64,000 nucleotides of DNA from Mucilaginibacter sp. SMC90 (GTDB taxonomy: Bacteria; Bacteroidota; Bacteroidia; Sphingobacteriales; Sphingobacteriaceae), in assembly GCF_022811725.1 (NCBI RefSeq), contig NZ_CP094527.1, positions 558,001-622,000 of the forward strand, given 5' to 3'. The position numbers were made by a program, and so were the translations under genes. Under the pieces are notes generated by a model that was given only the letters and a program-made list of their open reading frames with translations, was not told where the DNA came from and searched no databases. This document shows, in pieces, positions 27,492 to 37,375 of the stretch (position 1 is the first letter of the stretch; every line of letters starts with the position of its first letter).

Positions 27492-29162
27492 TTAGTCTGC
27501 CTTTTGTTCAAAAATGTGCTCAATTATAAATTTTGATTCCTCCACGCGGACCTTCTTCCTGATCAGCTCGCGCAAATCATCAGTGGCACCATCCGTTACC
27601 TCATAATTTTTTTCCTTACAGGTTTTTAAAAAGTCTGCGTACAATTGTTTCGCTTTGTCGGCTTCGCCTTTTGCAAGTGTGGCAAGTGCTATATTAAACA
27701 TGGCATAAGTTGCATCCTGCTGGTATTTCAGGGCTTTGTAGGAATATTTTATACAGTCGTCAAATTTACCTGCACAATAATATGACCAGCCCAGGTTGCC
27801 TAATGCGGTTGCATAAGTACTATCAATAGCTACCGCTTTTTGGGCAGCCTCAATGGCTTCCTGGTATTTGCCTGATTGGGTGTAACTCAGATTAAGGCCT
27901 ACATAGGCATACTTATATTCGGGATTGGCTTTTATAGCTTTTTGATGATAAGTTATAGCTGTTTCATATTGTTTCTTCTTGTAGAAGCAATCACCTATCC
28001 TGTCATACGGAAAAGGATAAGATTTATCTATGCTGATAGCCTTTTGAAGATCATTTATAGCATCATCCAGCTTATCTGAATAATAATAGGCATCTCCCCG
28101 GTCGGCGTAAAAAGTGCGCCTTTCGGGTTCTAAGCTGATGGCCTGTGTATAAAGACTGATAGCTGTTTCATATTCATTCCTGTCGCAGTAGATATCGCCT
28201 TTCAGGTCATAACCGTCACCATCGCTGGTATTCTGACTAATATGCTGATTGATAAAATAAAGGGCACTATCGGGCATGTTCATGTTTTTGTAGCACCTTG
28301 TAAGGTTGTAATAAGTCCAGTTGTAGTTTGGCCTTAACCTTAAGGTCAGCCTCAGATCGGTTGCTGCTTCCCTGTACTTTTCCAAATCGATCAGGCAATC
28401 GGCCCGGTCGTAATAAAATAAAAAATTCCCCGGAAACAAATTAATAGCTTTGTCGTAATCAGCTACCGCCTTCTCAAGCTCATCAAGTTTATTATAGCAC
28501 TTTGCACGTACGTGGTAGGCATGGGCGTACTGAGGCCAGGCTGCTATTGTCTTATCACAATATGTTATACATTCCTTGTATTTATGCTGGTCAAAAAGGG
28601 CCTCTGCCTGCATAATATTGGCCGATACCAGTCCCGGGTTGCTATTCAGTAACCTGTTCAGTTCGGGGCCTGTTGTTGATTTTCCTTTTAATGATGTGGT
28701 AAGCAACTTTAGTCGTTGGGTAAAGGCAGTATTGGGTGCATTTTTTAAAAGCCCATCCCAAACGTTATCAGCACTTTTATCATTTGGCTGCGAAGTGAAA
28801 ACTATTTTAAAGAAGGTTTTCCCTAATTGCTTTTCGGCAGGTGAAAGGCCATTGTTGTTGAGATCCTCAATAAGGCTGATGACTTCATATCCCTGGTAAG
28901 GCATTATCCGTTTTACATCCTTTTGCGACCTGATATTTTTTATAGTTTTTGATAACAGTGCCATGCCTTTATCAACACTATCCTGTTTAAAACTGGTTAT
29001 GGCATCTTTTAAAAACAACGTATAGTCATTTAGCCGATAGCCGGGTGTGACCGTTTGGATCGGGCTTTTTTTGCTGGAGGTATCAGCAGGTGATAAGGCA
29101 CCTGCAGTTAAAGGGCCCAAAATAAAAAGCCAAAAAGCTATTGATTTGAATGATAAGGTCAT
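27492..29162 (-). CDS. Tetratricopeptide repeat protein, exported
   Basis: At least nine TPR units fill about residues 185-500 (for example ADYDKAINLFPGNFLFYYDR and AISLYTQAISLEPERRTFYA). They form a protein-binding superhelix. The start at 29162 gives the signal-like segment MTLSFKSIAFWLFILGPLTA; the upstream frame to 29207 is hydrophilic and unlikely. The first 150 residues show no family I recognise. It ends 115 bases before the subtilase start. Its partner is unknown. Confidence 0.85.
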   Translation of the reverse strand: MTLSFKSIAFWLFILGPLTAGALSPADTSSKKSPIQTVTPGYRLNDYTLFLKDAITSFKQDSVDKGMALLSKTIKNIRSQKDVKRIMPYQGYEVISLIEDLNNNGLSPAEKQLGKTFFKIVFTSQPNDKSADNVWDGLLKNAPNTAFTQRLKLLTTSLKGKSTTGPELNRLLNSNPGLVSANIMQAEALFDQHKYKECITYCDKTIAAWPQYAHAYHVRAKCYNKLDELEKAVADYDKAINLFPGNFLFYYDRADCLIDLEKYREAATDLRLTLRLRPNYNWTYYNLTRCYKNMNMPDSALYFINQHISQNTSDGDGYDLKGDIYCDRNEYETAISLYTQAISLEPERRTFYADRGDAYYYSDKLDDAINDLQKAISIDKSYPFPYDRIGDCFYKKKQYETAITYHQKAIKANPEYKYAYVGLNLSYTQSGKYQEAIEAAQKAVAIDSTYATALGNLGWSYYCAGKFDDCIKYSYKALKYQQDATYAMFNIALATLAKGEADKAKQLYADFLKTCKEKNYEVTDGATDDLRELIRKKVRVEESKFIIEHIFEQKAD

Positions 29163-29226
29163 GCTATAAAAATAGCATATCCCATTAATATTAAAAAATG
29201 CCAACAAGGATTGATTGGTATCCTGT

Positions 29227-30972
29227 TTATTTCTCCTCCCTTACTTTTTTTACCTCAGCTGCAGTAACCAGGCTGCTGTTATTACCAAAATTGTTGCGGA
29301 TATAAGTGAGTACGGACGCAATATCAGCGTCGCTCAAAAAGTTGTGCTTGGGCATCGCGCTGTTGTAAGGGTGGTTTTTTACTTTGATAGGCCCGTCGAG
29401 GCCGTTAAGCAGCACCCTTATGGCCAGATCTTTTTCCATGAACTTGCCACCGGTAACCCATTCCGATCCGCTGAGCGGCGGGATCATATTACCATCGCCG
29501 CGGCCATTTTTTTGATGGCAGTTAGCGCAGTAGGTATTGTAGATCTTAGCGCCGCCTTTAAGCATCCCGGTTTGCAGGTCGCTTTTTAAAACATCAGGTA
29601 ATCTGAAGCCCGGCAGCTTTTTACGCAACTCCATTTTGGCAAGCTCGGCTTTGCCGAAACCAGATCTATTGCCGGTGTACGAGATCTTCCAGATCTTTCC
29701 TTCCTCTGTTTCGCTGATATACAATGAACCATCGGGGCCCATTGCCAGGCCCATTGGCCGGTAAACCGCGTCACTTACACTTACTACCGTGTTTTTCCCT
29801 GTAAATCCATCGGCAAAAATTTCCCATTGACCGGCAGGCTTTCCATTTTTAAATGGCACGAAGCATACAAAGAAACCTGCCTGCGGATAAGGCGACCGGT
29901 TGGTTGAACCGTGAAAAGCAATAAAGGCACCATTTTTATATCTTGCAGGGAATTGATTGCCGGTATAAAACAGTAAATCATTTGGTGCCCAGTGCGCCGG
30001 GAAAGCCATAATAGGCTGAGTATATTTAGCGCCATTGCCGGCCTTTTTTCCATCGCCGCCATATTCAGGGTTCAGGAGCTTTTTCTTTTTAATAGGATCA
30101 TAATAATAGTAAGGCCAGCCCACATCAGTTCCTTTTTTTACTTTAATAAACTCTTCGGCAGGCAGCACAGCGCTTTGCCACGCACTAAATATTTTAGGGA
30201 ACTGCAAACGCAAATCATCACGGCCATGAGCAACAACATACAGGCAGCTATCGGCAGTGTTCCAATCCATAGCAACAACACTGCGCATGCCCGTAGCATA
30301 GCGGATGCCATCTGCCTGTACCTGGTTAGGTTTAGCCTCATCAAACTGCCAGATGCCCCCATATTGCTTTAGTAAAGGACAGCCCTTGATCCCTTTTGAA
30401 CCGGGGACCCTGTTTTGCTGCTGGCAGGCGTTGGAGGGGGCTCCAAACGCCACATACATATGCCCGGCATTGTCAAAAGCCAGGGGCTTGGCGTCATGCT
30501 CATGCGGGGCAGTAGCATCATGTAATATCAATTCCAGCGGTCCGTCGGGTACCAGTTTTTTAGGATTTAATTTGGTGCGATAAACGTTTGCCTCCGAACT
30601 GAAATACAGGTAGCCTTTATGCACCCGCATACCGGTACCGTAAGGGCCTTTATCTTCATAATTGGCAAATTTTTTAATGATATCCGCCCGGCCATCACCA
30701 TTGGTATCGCGCAGTGCAACATTACCGCCGATAGAATCAGGGAAACGCAATTTTACATAAACATCGCCATTAGTGTTCACTGCTATATGCCTGGCACGCC
30801 CTTCCAGGCTATCAACCACTACTACAGCTTTAAACTTACCGGGCAGGAATAAACCGCCGTTGGAAGTATCCTTTACCGGCTGCGTAATTTTCTTTCGGAT
30901 ATCTTTAAAACTGATCACAGACAGTGCGCACAGGATCAGCAAAATACCAATCGCAGTTGTTTTGTTTTTCAT
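29227..30972 (-). CDS. PQQ-type sugar dehydrogenase fused to cytochrome c
   Basis: Periplasmic quinoprotein with its own electron acceptor. After a signal anchor (TTAIGILLILCALSVISF), a beta-propeller of the sorbosone/glucose dehydrogenase type spans about 45-455 (YLYFSSEANVYR, GPDGSLYISETEEGKIWKIS). A class I cytochrome c domain (about 480-570) has haem site CANCH and the distal Met in NSAMPKHNFLSDADI. It should oxidise a sugar or related alcohol and pass electrons to the respiratory chain. The ATG at 30972 is preferred to 31008 because it directly precedes the signal sequence. Confidence 0.88.
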   Translation of the reverse strand: MKNKTTAIGILLILCALSVISFKDIRKKITQPVKDTSNGGLFLPGKFKAVVVVDSLEGRARHIAVNTNGDVYVKLRFPDSIGGNVALRDTNGDGRADIIKKFANYEDKGPYGTGMRVHKGYLYFSSEANVYRTKLNPKKLVPDGPLELILHDATAPHEHDAKPLAFDNAGHMYVAFGAPSNACQQQNRVPGSKGIKGCPLLKQYGGIWQFDEAKPNQVQADGIRYATGMRSVVAMDWNTADSCLYVVAHGRDDLRLQFPKIFSAWQSAVLPAEEFIKVKKGTDVGWPYYYYDPIKKKKLLNPEYGGDGKKAGNGAKYTQPIMAFPAHWAPNDLLFYTGNQFPARYKNGAFIAFHGSTNRSPYPQAGFFVCFVPFKNGKPAGQWEIFADGFTGKNTVVSVSDAVYRPMGLAMGPDGSLYISETEEGKIWKISYTGNRSGFGKAELAKMELRKKLPGFRLPDVLKSDLQTGMLKGGAKIYNTYCANCHQKNGRGDGNMIPPLSGSEWVTGGKFMEKDLAIRVLLNGLDGPIKVKNHPYNSAMPKHNFLSDADIASVLTYIRNNFGNNSSLVTAAEVKKVREEK

Positions 30973-31173
30973 TTTTGAGGCGAACAGGTTATCTAAATTC
31001 GGAACCATCGCTTAAAAAGCAACATCCTGCTATAAAAGCAATTTTGCAGGTAAATGTTTAGGCCGGGCTTATTTTTTATTGGAGAGGTAGCTATAATTGC
31101 ATAAAATTGAAGCATACACAGGCTTCATCGTATTGTAAGGAAAAATCTTATCTTTTCAGAAAAACAGAGACCC

Positions 31174-32490
31174 ATGCCCGAAACGCTTCCCGAAAAAAAC
31201 AAATTAGGCCTATGGACCAGCACCTCACTGGTGATTGGCAACATGATTGGTGCGGGTATTTTCCTGATGCCGGCGGCTATGGCTTCATTCGGAAGCATCG
31301 GCTTGCTGGGCTGGGTGTTTTCGGCAATAGGGTCATTCTTTTTGGCGAAGGTTTTCAGTAACCTGAGCAAGTTGCTGCCTCATGCTACCGGAGGCCCTTA
31401 CGCGTACACCCGGGATGGACTGGGCGATTTCATTGGGTTTTTGGTAGCCTGGGGATATTACCTTGCCGTGGCCTGCGCCAATGCAGCAATCACCATATCA
31501 TTTGTAAGTGCCTTGAGCACCTTTTTTCCGGTGCTGGCCAGTAGCAGTGCTATTGCCGTGGCGGCCGGCTTGTGTTCGATATGGTTATTGGCTTACATCA
31601 ATACATTGGGCATTGTTACCGGCGGAAAGCTGCAATTGGTAACCACCATTTTAAAAGTATTGCCACTGCTGCTGGTAGCTATCGGCGGTCTGTTTTTTAT
31701 AAAAGCTGTAAACTTTAGCCCTTTTAATGCAAGTGGCGGCAGTATTATCGGCGCTTTGCAGGCTACGGCCACCATGACCATGTTTGCGTTTATTGGTATT
31801 GAAAGCGCCACCGTTCCATCAGGCAGTGTGGAAAATCCTGAGAAAACTGTGGCCAGGGCAACCATGCTGGGGCTGCTCATCACCACCTTTATTTATATAC
31901 TGGGAAGTGTTAGCGTTATCGGTATTATCCCCGCAGCACAACTGCAAAAGTCTCTTACGCCTTATGCAGATACGGCGGTGATCATTTATGGCAGCAGTGC
32001 CCGTTACTGGGTAAGTGCGGGTATTGCTATCGCAGCTTTCGGTTCGCTTAATGGATGGACGTTGCTACAGGGGCAGGTGCCTTACGCTATTTCAAAAGAC
32101 AAACTTTTCCCGCCCATATTCAGCAGGACGAACAAAAAAGGTGTTCCTTATATGGGTATCATCATCAGCAGCATTATGGTATCGCTGTTCATGACCATGA
32201 ATTATACCAAAGGACTGGTAGCACAGTTTAAGTTCCTGCTGCTGCTTTCGCTGCTGAGCGTTTTGATTCCTTATTTGTTATCCGCGGCGGCTTATCTCGT
32301 TATCCGGGTGCGGAAAACGCCACAGGCAGGCGGCTGGGCCGGAGCTGTGGCGTTAGCTGTAATGGCTTTTGGTTACGCGCTTTGGGCCATTGCGGGAGCC
32401 GGACAGGAGGCAGTATATTATGGCTTCCTACTGCTTATGGCTGGCATCCCGTTTTATGTTTGGGCCGCATTCAGAAAAAATGCGAATTAG
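31174..32490 (+). CDS. APC-family amino acid permease (AdiC/YjeH-like)
   Basis: Inner membrane transporter of 438 residues with 12 predicted helices. The helix 1 signature GNMIGAGIFLMPAAM and helix 3 stretch TGGPYAYTRDGLGDFIGFLV are typical of the APC superfamily. FAFIGIESATVPSG in helix 6 matches the arginine/agmatine and aromatic exporter branch. The substrate cannot be fixed. It is convergent with acs, with only 6 bases between the stop codons. Confidence 0.85.
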   Translation: MPETLPEKNKLGLWTSTSLVIGNMIGAGIFLMPAAMASFGSIGLLGWVFSAIGSFFLAKVFSNLSKLLPHATGGPYAYTRDGLGDFIGFLVAWGYYLAVACANAAITISFVSALSTFFPVLASSSAIAVAAGLCSIWLLAYINTLGIVTGGKLQLVTTILKVLPLLLVAIGGLFFIKAVNFSPFNASGGSIIGALQATATMTMFAFIGIESATVPSGSVENPEKTVARATMLGLLITTFIYILGSVSVIGIIPAAQLQKSLTPYADTAVIIYGSSARYWVSAGIAIAAFGSLNGWTLLQGQVPYAISKDKLFPPIFSRTNKKGVPYMGIIISSIMVSLFMTMNYTKGLVAQFKFLLLLSLLSVLIPYLLSAAAYLVIRVRKTPQAGGWAGAVALAVMAFGYALWAIAGAGQEAVYYGFLLLMAGIPFYVWAAFRKNAN

Positions 32491-32496
32491 TTTTTA

Positions 32497-34398
32497 TTAT
32501 AAAGCTCCGGCTTTGATCTCGTCAACTACCGATGGATCAAGCAGCGTGCTGGTATCACCAAGGTTTGAAGTATCGCCTTCGGCTATCTTGCGCAAAATAC
32601 GGCGCATGATCTTGCCCGAGCGTGTTTTTGGCAATCCTGTTACAAACTGAATTTTATCCGGTTTGGCTATCGGGCCAATAATGCGAGACACTGTCATAAT
32701 AATATCCTTGCGGGTAATATCTTCATCGCCATGTTTATCCGGACTAACCACATAGGCGTAAACACCTTGTCCTTTAATGTCATGAGGATAACCAACCACG
32801 GCCGATTCAACTACACTGCTATGCATATTAATAGCGTTCTCCACCTCGGCAGTACCAATACGGTGGCCAGATACATTTAATACATCATCCACACGACCGG
32901 TAATACGGTAATAGCCGTCCTCATCGCGCAAGCAACCATCGCCGGTAAAATACATGTTTTCGTAAGTGGCGAAATAGGTGGTGCGGCAACGCTCATGATC
33001 GCCATAAGTGGTGCGCAGCATCCCTGGCCACGGGAATTTGATACAAAGGTTTCCGCTTACGCCATTTCCTTCAATCACCTGGCCGTTTTCGTCAACCAAA
33101 ACAGGTTGTACACCTGGTAAAGGCAGGGTAGCATAACCCGGTTTGGTTGGAGTGATACCTGCAATTGGCGAGATCATGATACCGCCATTTTCCGTTTGCC
33201 ACCAGGTATCAACAATTGGGCAGCGGTTTTTGCCTATGTTATCATCAAACCAATGCCATGCCTCTTCATTGATAGGTTCGCCTACCGAGCCTAATTTTTT
33301 AAGCGAGCTGAGGTCTTTGTTTTTTACCTGATCAAGCCCGAAGCTCATTAGCGAGCGGATGGCTGTTGGTGCAGTGTATAATATGTTTACTTTAAACTTG
33401 TCAACAATCTCCCAGAAACGACCGCAATCAGGATAGGTTGGGATACCTTCGAACATCAGCGTGGTAGCTCCCTGCGAAAGCGGGCCATATACTATATAGG
33501 AGTGCCCGGTGATCCAGCCAATATCGGCTGTACAAAAATAAACCTCACCCTGGTTGTACTGGAATACATTGGCAAAGGTATAACCTGCATAAACCATGTA
33601 ACCGCCGCAAGTATGTACTACGCCTTTAGGTTTACCGGTTGAGCCCGATGTGTACAGGATGAAAAGCATATCTTCGGCATCCATAACCTCAGCCGGGCAA
33701 CTTGGGTTACCCTGTGTTTCCACTTTTTTAATTTCATCTTCCCACCAAACATCGCGGCCCTTGATCATCGAAACCGGCGTGCGGCTACGAGTAAGTACAA
33801 TCACTTTTTTAACCGAACGGCATTGTACCAAAGCATCATCAATTACAGTTTTGAGCGGTACTTCTTTATTGCCTCGTTTACCGCCATCGCAGGTGATCAC
33901 GATATTACACTCGGCGTCATTGATCCTATCGGCAATTGATTGGGCCGAGAACCCTCCAAACACTACTGAGTGGATAGCACCGATACGGGCACAAGCCAAA
34001 ACGGCAATAGCCAGTTCGGGGATCATAGGCATATAGATACAAACACGGTCACCCTTTTTTGCACCGTTGTTTTTAAGCACGTTAGCAAACTGGCAAACTT
34101 TATCGTGAAGCTGGCGATATGTTAATATACGATGGTCTTCTTCAGGATCGTTAGGTTCCCAGATGATGGCTGGTTTATCGCCAAGAGTTTCCAGATGACG
34201 GTCGAGGCAATTCTCTGTAATATTGAGCTGTGCACCCTGAAACCATTTGATCTTTGGTTCTTTAAAGTTCCAGTCGAGTATGGTGTCCCACTTTTTTTTC
34301 CATAAAAAATTATCGGCAATGCCGGCCCAGAATTGTTCGGGCTGCTCAACGCTTTGCTGATAAACTTTTTTGTACTCTTCAAACGATGTAATTTTCAT
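32497..34398 (-). CDS. acs: Acetyl-coenzyme A synthetase
   Basis: Converts acetate, ATP and CoA to acetyl-CoA, AMP and pyrophosphate in the cytosol. The 633 residues match the usual length of about 650. Visible motifs are the P-loop [65 protein letters not shown] and the C-terminal TRSGKIMRR with the lysine that acetylation regulates. Identity is secure. Confidence 0.96.
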   Translation of the reverse strand: MKITSFEEYKKVYQQSVEQPEQFWAGIADNFLWKKKWDTILDWNFKEPKIKWFQGAQLNITENCLDRHLETLGDKPAIIWEPNDPEEDHRILTYRQLHDKVCQFANVLKNNGAKKGDRVCIYMPMIPELAIAVLACARIGAIHSVVFGGFSAQSIADRINDAECNIVITCDGGKRGNKEVPLKTVIDDALVQCRSVKKVIVLTRSRTPVSMIKGRDVWWEDEIKKVETQGNPSCPAEVMDAEDMLFILYTSGSTGKPKGVVHTCGGYMVYAGYTFANVFQYNQGEVYFCTADIGWITGHSYIVYGPLSQGATTLMFEGIPTYPDCGRFWEIVDKFKVNILYTAPTAIRSLMSFGLDQVKNKDLSSLKKLGSVGEPINEEAWHWFDDNIGKNRCPIVDTWWQTENGGIMISPIAGITPTKPGYATLPLPGVQPVLVDENGQVIEGNGVSGNLCIKFPWPGMLRTTYGDHERCRTTYFATYENMYFTGDGCLRDEDGYYRITGRVDDVLNVSGHRIGTAEVENAINMHSSVVESAVVGYPHDIKGQGVYAYVVSPDKHGDEDITRKDIIMTVSRIIGPIAKPDKIQFVTGLPKTRSGKIMRRILRKIAEGDTSNLGDTSTLLDPSVVDEIKAGAL

Positions 34399-34630
34399 TG
34401 GTTGGTTGGTGTTTGGTTGGTTGATGAAGTTGTTATGCGCTTATCATGTTTGTTTGCTTTTAGCTTATAACGTTTTCATACTGGTTTAAATGGTGGGCGT
34501 AATTTAATAATTTATGTGCGATGTATAAACTAAAATCGCTACTTTTTAAATTTTTTTAAGAAGTGATTATTGGACGAATAACGGTAGCATGGATAGGGAT
34601 TTATACACGAATGCTTTGTGGTTGAGTACA

Positions 34631-35183
34631 ATTAGGTCGAATTACACGAATTTTGGATTCAAGAAACCATAATTCGTGTAATTCGATCTAATTCGAAAAA
34701 AATAACGTAAAAATTTCTACCGTATTACAGCCAATTAAGCCTGTGGTCGGTGTTATCACCATGGGTGTTCGGAAGATGAAATTATCTCCACTTTTTAAAT
34801 AAAAAAATATGTCATTGCGAGCGCAGCGCGGCAATCTCGTAGCCAATGCATGTTCGCCCTGTATAGCTATGGGATTGCCACGTCGCCCCAAGCTCTTGCT
34901 CACGCCGCTCCTCGCAATGACATGGCTTTTAACCAGCATTCCCAACCGATCTGAATCTTCCGAACACCTGTGGTGTTATCACCGTACCACGTGATTTAAA
35001 AGGAACGTTACCAAATGAAGAAACTGCCGTATGCAAAAATGGTGCGGTGATAACACCGACCATAAGCTATAGATAGAAATTTAGGTCGAATTATACGAAT
35101 TATTATTTCCTTCTATTCAAATTCGTGTAATTCGATCTAATTCGAAAAAATTAGTGTTGAAATTTATACCGTATTGTAGCCAA
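34631..35183. repeat. Nested composite of direct and inverted repeats
   Basis: Outer direct repeats of about 104 bases (34631-34734 and 35080-35183) each contain the inverted pair TAGGTCGAATTACACGAATT / AATTCGTGTAATTCGATCTA (copy 1 at 34633-34652 and 34671-34690; copy 2 at 35082-35101, with one change, and 35120-35139). Inside lie a perfect 16-bp inverted pair, GGTCGGTGTTATCACC (34745-34760 with 35046-35061), and a perfect 14-bp pair (34764-34777 with 34955-34968). A CATTGCGAG hairpin (34809-34923) is at the centre. Confidence 0.75.
34809..34923. repeat. CATTGCGAG palindromic element, copy 1
   Basis: End arms ATGTCATTGCGAG and CTCGCAATGACAT are exact complements, and the interior is partly complementary. 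Same family as 37282-37363 and 40526-40619. It lies in the middle of the nested composite. Confidence 0.7.
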
Positions 35184-35337
35184 CTTAGATAGCTATTTTC
35201 AAGCATTGTTTTTGCTCTAATAACACTGATTAAAAAGAATTTGAAAATTTTTCAAATCACTATTGAATATTTGGTTTAAAAGTCTGATATTTGCAAACTC
35301 TTTTTGGATAAAGGGTTGATAATTAAAAATATTTGTC

Positions 35338-35571
35338 ATGTCAAGAATTTGTGATCTAACAGGAAAAGGATCTATCGTAGGTAACAACGTTTCAAACTCA
35401 AACGTTAAAACAAAACGCAGGTTTCATCCTAACTTGAAACTTAAAAAGTTTTATATTCCTGAAGAAGATAAATGGATTACCTTAAAGGTATCTACTTCTG
35501 CTGTGAAAACTATCAGCAAAAACGGTATTACCGCCTGCATCAATAAATTTGTTAAAAAAGGCTACATTTAG
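35338..35571 (+). CDS. rpmB: 50S ribosomal protein bL28
   Basis: Structural protein of the large ribosomal subunit, 77 residues. Starts [20 protein letters not shown] and continues with [20 protein letters not shown], the family hallmark. The single CDLTG cysteine remains; the second zinc ligands are absent, so this is the zinc-free form. First of the rpmB-rpmG-bL38 run. Confidence 0.96.
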   Translation: MSRICDLTGKGSIVGNNVSNSNVKTKRRFHPNLKLKKFYIPEEDKWITLKVSTSAVKTISKNGITACINKFVKKGYI

Positions 35572-35653
35572 TAGTTGGCTTGCAAGTTTAGCAGTATAAT
35601 AAAATTGAAAAATTACGTAAGCCGCGAGGTTACACGTACAACATAAAAATAAA

Positions 35654-35836
35654 ATGGCAAAAAAAGGCAACAGGGTTCAGGTGATTTTAGAGTGCACCGA
35701 ACACAAAACAAGCGGTATGCCAGGCATGTCTCGCTATATCACCACTAAGAACAAGAAAAACACTACCGAAAGATTAGAGTTGAAAAAATTCAACCCTGTT
35801 TTACGTAAAGTAACTGTTCACAAAGAGATAAAATAA
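35654..35836 (+). CDS. rpmG: 50S ribosomal protein bL33
   Basis: Large subunit protein of 60 residues: [20 protein letters not shown], then [20 protein letters not shown]. The CxxC pairs of zinc-binding L33 are lacking. It lies 82 bases after rpmB and 95 before the bL38 gene. Confidence 0.95.
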   Translation: MAKKGNRVQVILECTEHKTSGMPGMSRYITTKNKKNTTERLELKKFNPVLRKVTVHKEIK

Positions 35837-35931
35837 TTGGTTGATGAAGTTGATTGGTTGATTAGGTTAACATGCTAACAACAATTAACTTGCTAATTAA
35901 ATCATTCACTAATTCAAAAAATTAATAAGAA

Positions 35932-36096
35932 ATGGCAAAGAAAGTAGTTGCAACCCTGAAAGTAGCAGGTAAAGGCAAAGAATATTCAAAAGTGATCACT
36001 ATGAATAAATCACCTAAAACCGGTGCTTATTCATTCAAAACCCAAATTGTCCCTAACGATTTAGTTAAGGATGCAATTGCAGGTAAAACTATATAA
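35932..36096 (+). CDS. Ribosomal protein bL38 (DUF4295)
   Basis: A 54-residue basic protein, MAKKVVATLKVAGKGKEYSK, then VITMNKSPKTGAYSFKTQIV, ending KDAIAGKTI. This is the DUF4295 family, found in Bacteroidota next to rpmB and rpmG. From memory, structural work on Flavobacterium ribosomes placed it on the large subunit as bL38. The start is the ATG at 35932-35934. A terminator follows 21 bases after the stop. Confidence 0.88.
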   Translation: MAKKVVATLKVAGKGKEYSKVITMNKSPKTGAYSFKTQIVPNDLVKDAIAGKTI

Positions 36097-36117
36097 TCAC
36101 TCTTTGATTAAAATATT

Positions 36118-36152
36118 AAAGCCGTCTTGTTTTAACGAGAGGGCTTTTTTTG
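36118..36152 (+). terminator. Rho-independent terminator of the rpmB operon
   Basis: AGCC-G-TCTTG / CGAGA-G-GGCT with a TTTTAA loop gives nine pairs and one G-G mismatch, followed by seven T. Confidence 0.8.
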
Positions 36153-36165
36153 TTGAATGAAATTG

Positions 36166-36294
36166 GATGTGCGGATTTCAGATATGCAAATGTGCAGGTG
36201 ACGAAAAATTATCTGATCAGCAAAACATTTGGATATTGAAATCAGTACATTAAACAAACAATCTGCACATCTGAAATTAGCACATTTGCATATC
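36166..36294. repeat. Inverted repeat pair before ftsY
   Basis: GATATGCAAATGTGC (36181-36195) has its exact complement at 36280-36294. A second pair of similar words (GATGTGCGGATTTCA at 36166-36180 and the TGCACATCTGAAATT region at 36264-36278) pairs in a swapped order. It lies in the ftsY leader, 8 bases from the start codon. Confidence 0.6.
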
Positions 36295-36301
36295 AACGAA
36301 C

Positions 36302-37267
36302 ATGGGATTATTTGATTTTTTTAAGAAAAAGGAAAATACGCAGCAAGACCAGCAGGCGCTTGATACCGGTTTGGAAAAAACCAAGGATAACTTTTTTTCA
36401 AAGATCACCAAAGCCATCGCCGGTAAATCAACCGTTGATGATGATGTGCTTGATGAGCTGGAAGAGATCCTGGTTACATCAGACGTTGGCGTAAGCACCA
36501 CCCTCAAGATCATCGACAGGATCCAGGCCCGCGTTGCCCGCGATAAATACGTAAGCACCAACGAACTGAACACCCTGTTGAAAGATGAGATTCAGCAGCT
36601 GCTCGCCGAAAACAACAGTAACGACTTCCGTAATTTTGAATACGGCGATCATAAGCCCTATGTAATTATGGTAGTTGGTGTTAACGGCGTAGGTAAAACC
36701 ACTACCATAGGCAAGTTGGCACATAAGCTTAAACAAGCCGGTAACCAGGTAGTTTTAGGTGCTGCCGATACCTTCCGTGCAGCAGCCGTAGACCAGATCA
36801 AGCTTTGGGGCGAACGTGTTGGTGTAAAAGTTGTTGCCCAGGCCATGGGATCAGATCCGGCTTCGGTTGCTTATGATACCCTGCGCTCGGCAGTTGCCAA
36901 TGGCGATGATGTAGCTATTATAGATACTGCCGGTCGTTTGCACAATAAAGTTGGTTTGATGAATGAGCTAACCAAGATCAAGAACGTGATGCAAAAGGTT
37001 ATCCCTGGTGCCCCGCATGAGATATTGCTGGTGCTGGATGCCTCAACTGGTCAAAACGCGATTGAGCAATGTAAGCAATTTACCGAGGCTACCAATGTAA
37101 ATGCTTTGGCACTTACCAAGCTTGATGGCACGGCCAAAGGCGGTGTGGTGATTGGTATATCAGATCAGTTCAAGATCCCGGTGAAATATATAGGTGTAGG
37201 CGAAGGCATGGATCACTTGCAGTTGTTTGACAGGCAGGCGTTTGTGGATTCGCTATTTAAACAATAA
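36302..37267 (+). CDS. ftsY: Signal recognition particle receptor FtsY
   Basis: GTPase that docks SRP-ribosome complexes at the membrane. Its 321 residues are the short, acidic-domain-free form. The N domain covers about 20-100 and the G domain about 110-321. The P-loop is [15 protein letters not shown]; also present are [21 protein letters not shown] and [10 protein letters not shown]. The C-terminal [17 protein letters not shown] is typical. Confidence 0.96.
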   Translation: MGLFDFFKKKENTQQDQQALDTGLEKTKDNFFSKITKAIAGKSTVDDDVLDELEEILVTSDVGVSTTLKIIDRIQARVARDKYVSTNELNTLLKDEIQQLLAENNSNDFRNFEYGDHKPYVIMVVGVNGVGKTTTIGKLAHKLKQAGNQVVLGAADTFRAAAVDQIKLWGERVGVKVVAQAMGSDPASVAYDTLRSAVANGDDVAIIDTAGRLHNKVGLMNELTKIKNVMQKVIPGAPHEILLVLDASTGQNAIEQCKQFTEATNVNALALTKLDGTAKGGVVIGISDQFKIPVKYIGVGEGMDHLQLFDRQAFVDSLFKQ

Positions 37268-37281
37268 AGACATAAAAAACG

Positions 37282-37363
37282 CGTCATTGCGAGGTACGAA
37301 GCAATCCCCAATAAGCAGAACCACTCTGTATAGTTTGGGATTGCTTCGTACCTCGCAATGACG
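37282..37363. repeat. CATTGCGAG palindromic element, copy 2
   Basis: Perfect 27-bp inverted arms (37282-37308 and 37337-37363) around a 28-base spacer. The arms begin CGTCATTGCGAGG and include ACGAAGCAATCCC. The element fills the gap between ftsY and rimO and ends 13 bases before the rimO start. Confidence 0.85.
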
Positions 37364-37375
37364 ATTTTATAGAGT

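Larger units (their letters stand above)
34399..35337. other. 939-base gap between acs and rpmB, mostly composite repeats
   Basis: No gene is supported here. The stretch up to about 34560 is AT-rich and holds the acs promoter region. 34631-35183 is a nested repeat structure described separately. The last 150 bases should hold the rpmB promoter; GATATTTG near 35288 is one mismatch from the -7 consensus. Short open frames inside the repeat are repeat-derived. Confidence 0.7.

Noticed and set aside
34809..34994. 61-codon frame beginning MSLRAQRGN
   Set aside because: It lies wholly within the CATTGCGAG palindromic element and flanking repeats.
34631..35183. CRISPR array
   Set aside because: Repeats are few, nested and inverted, without regular spacers, and no cas genes are present. 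No CRISPR array was seen anywhere in the window.
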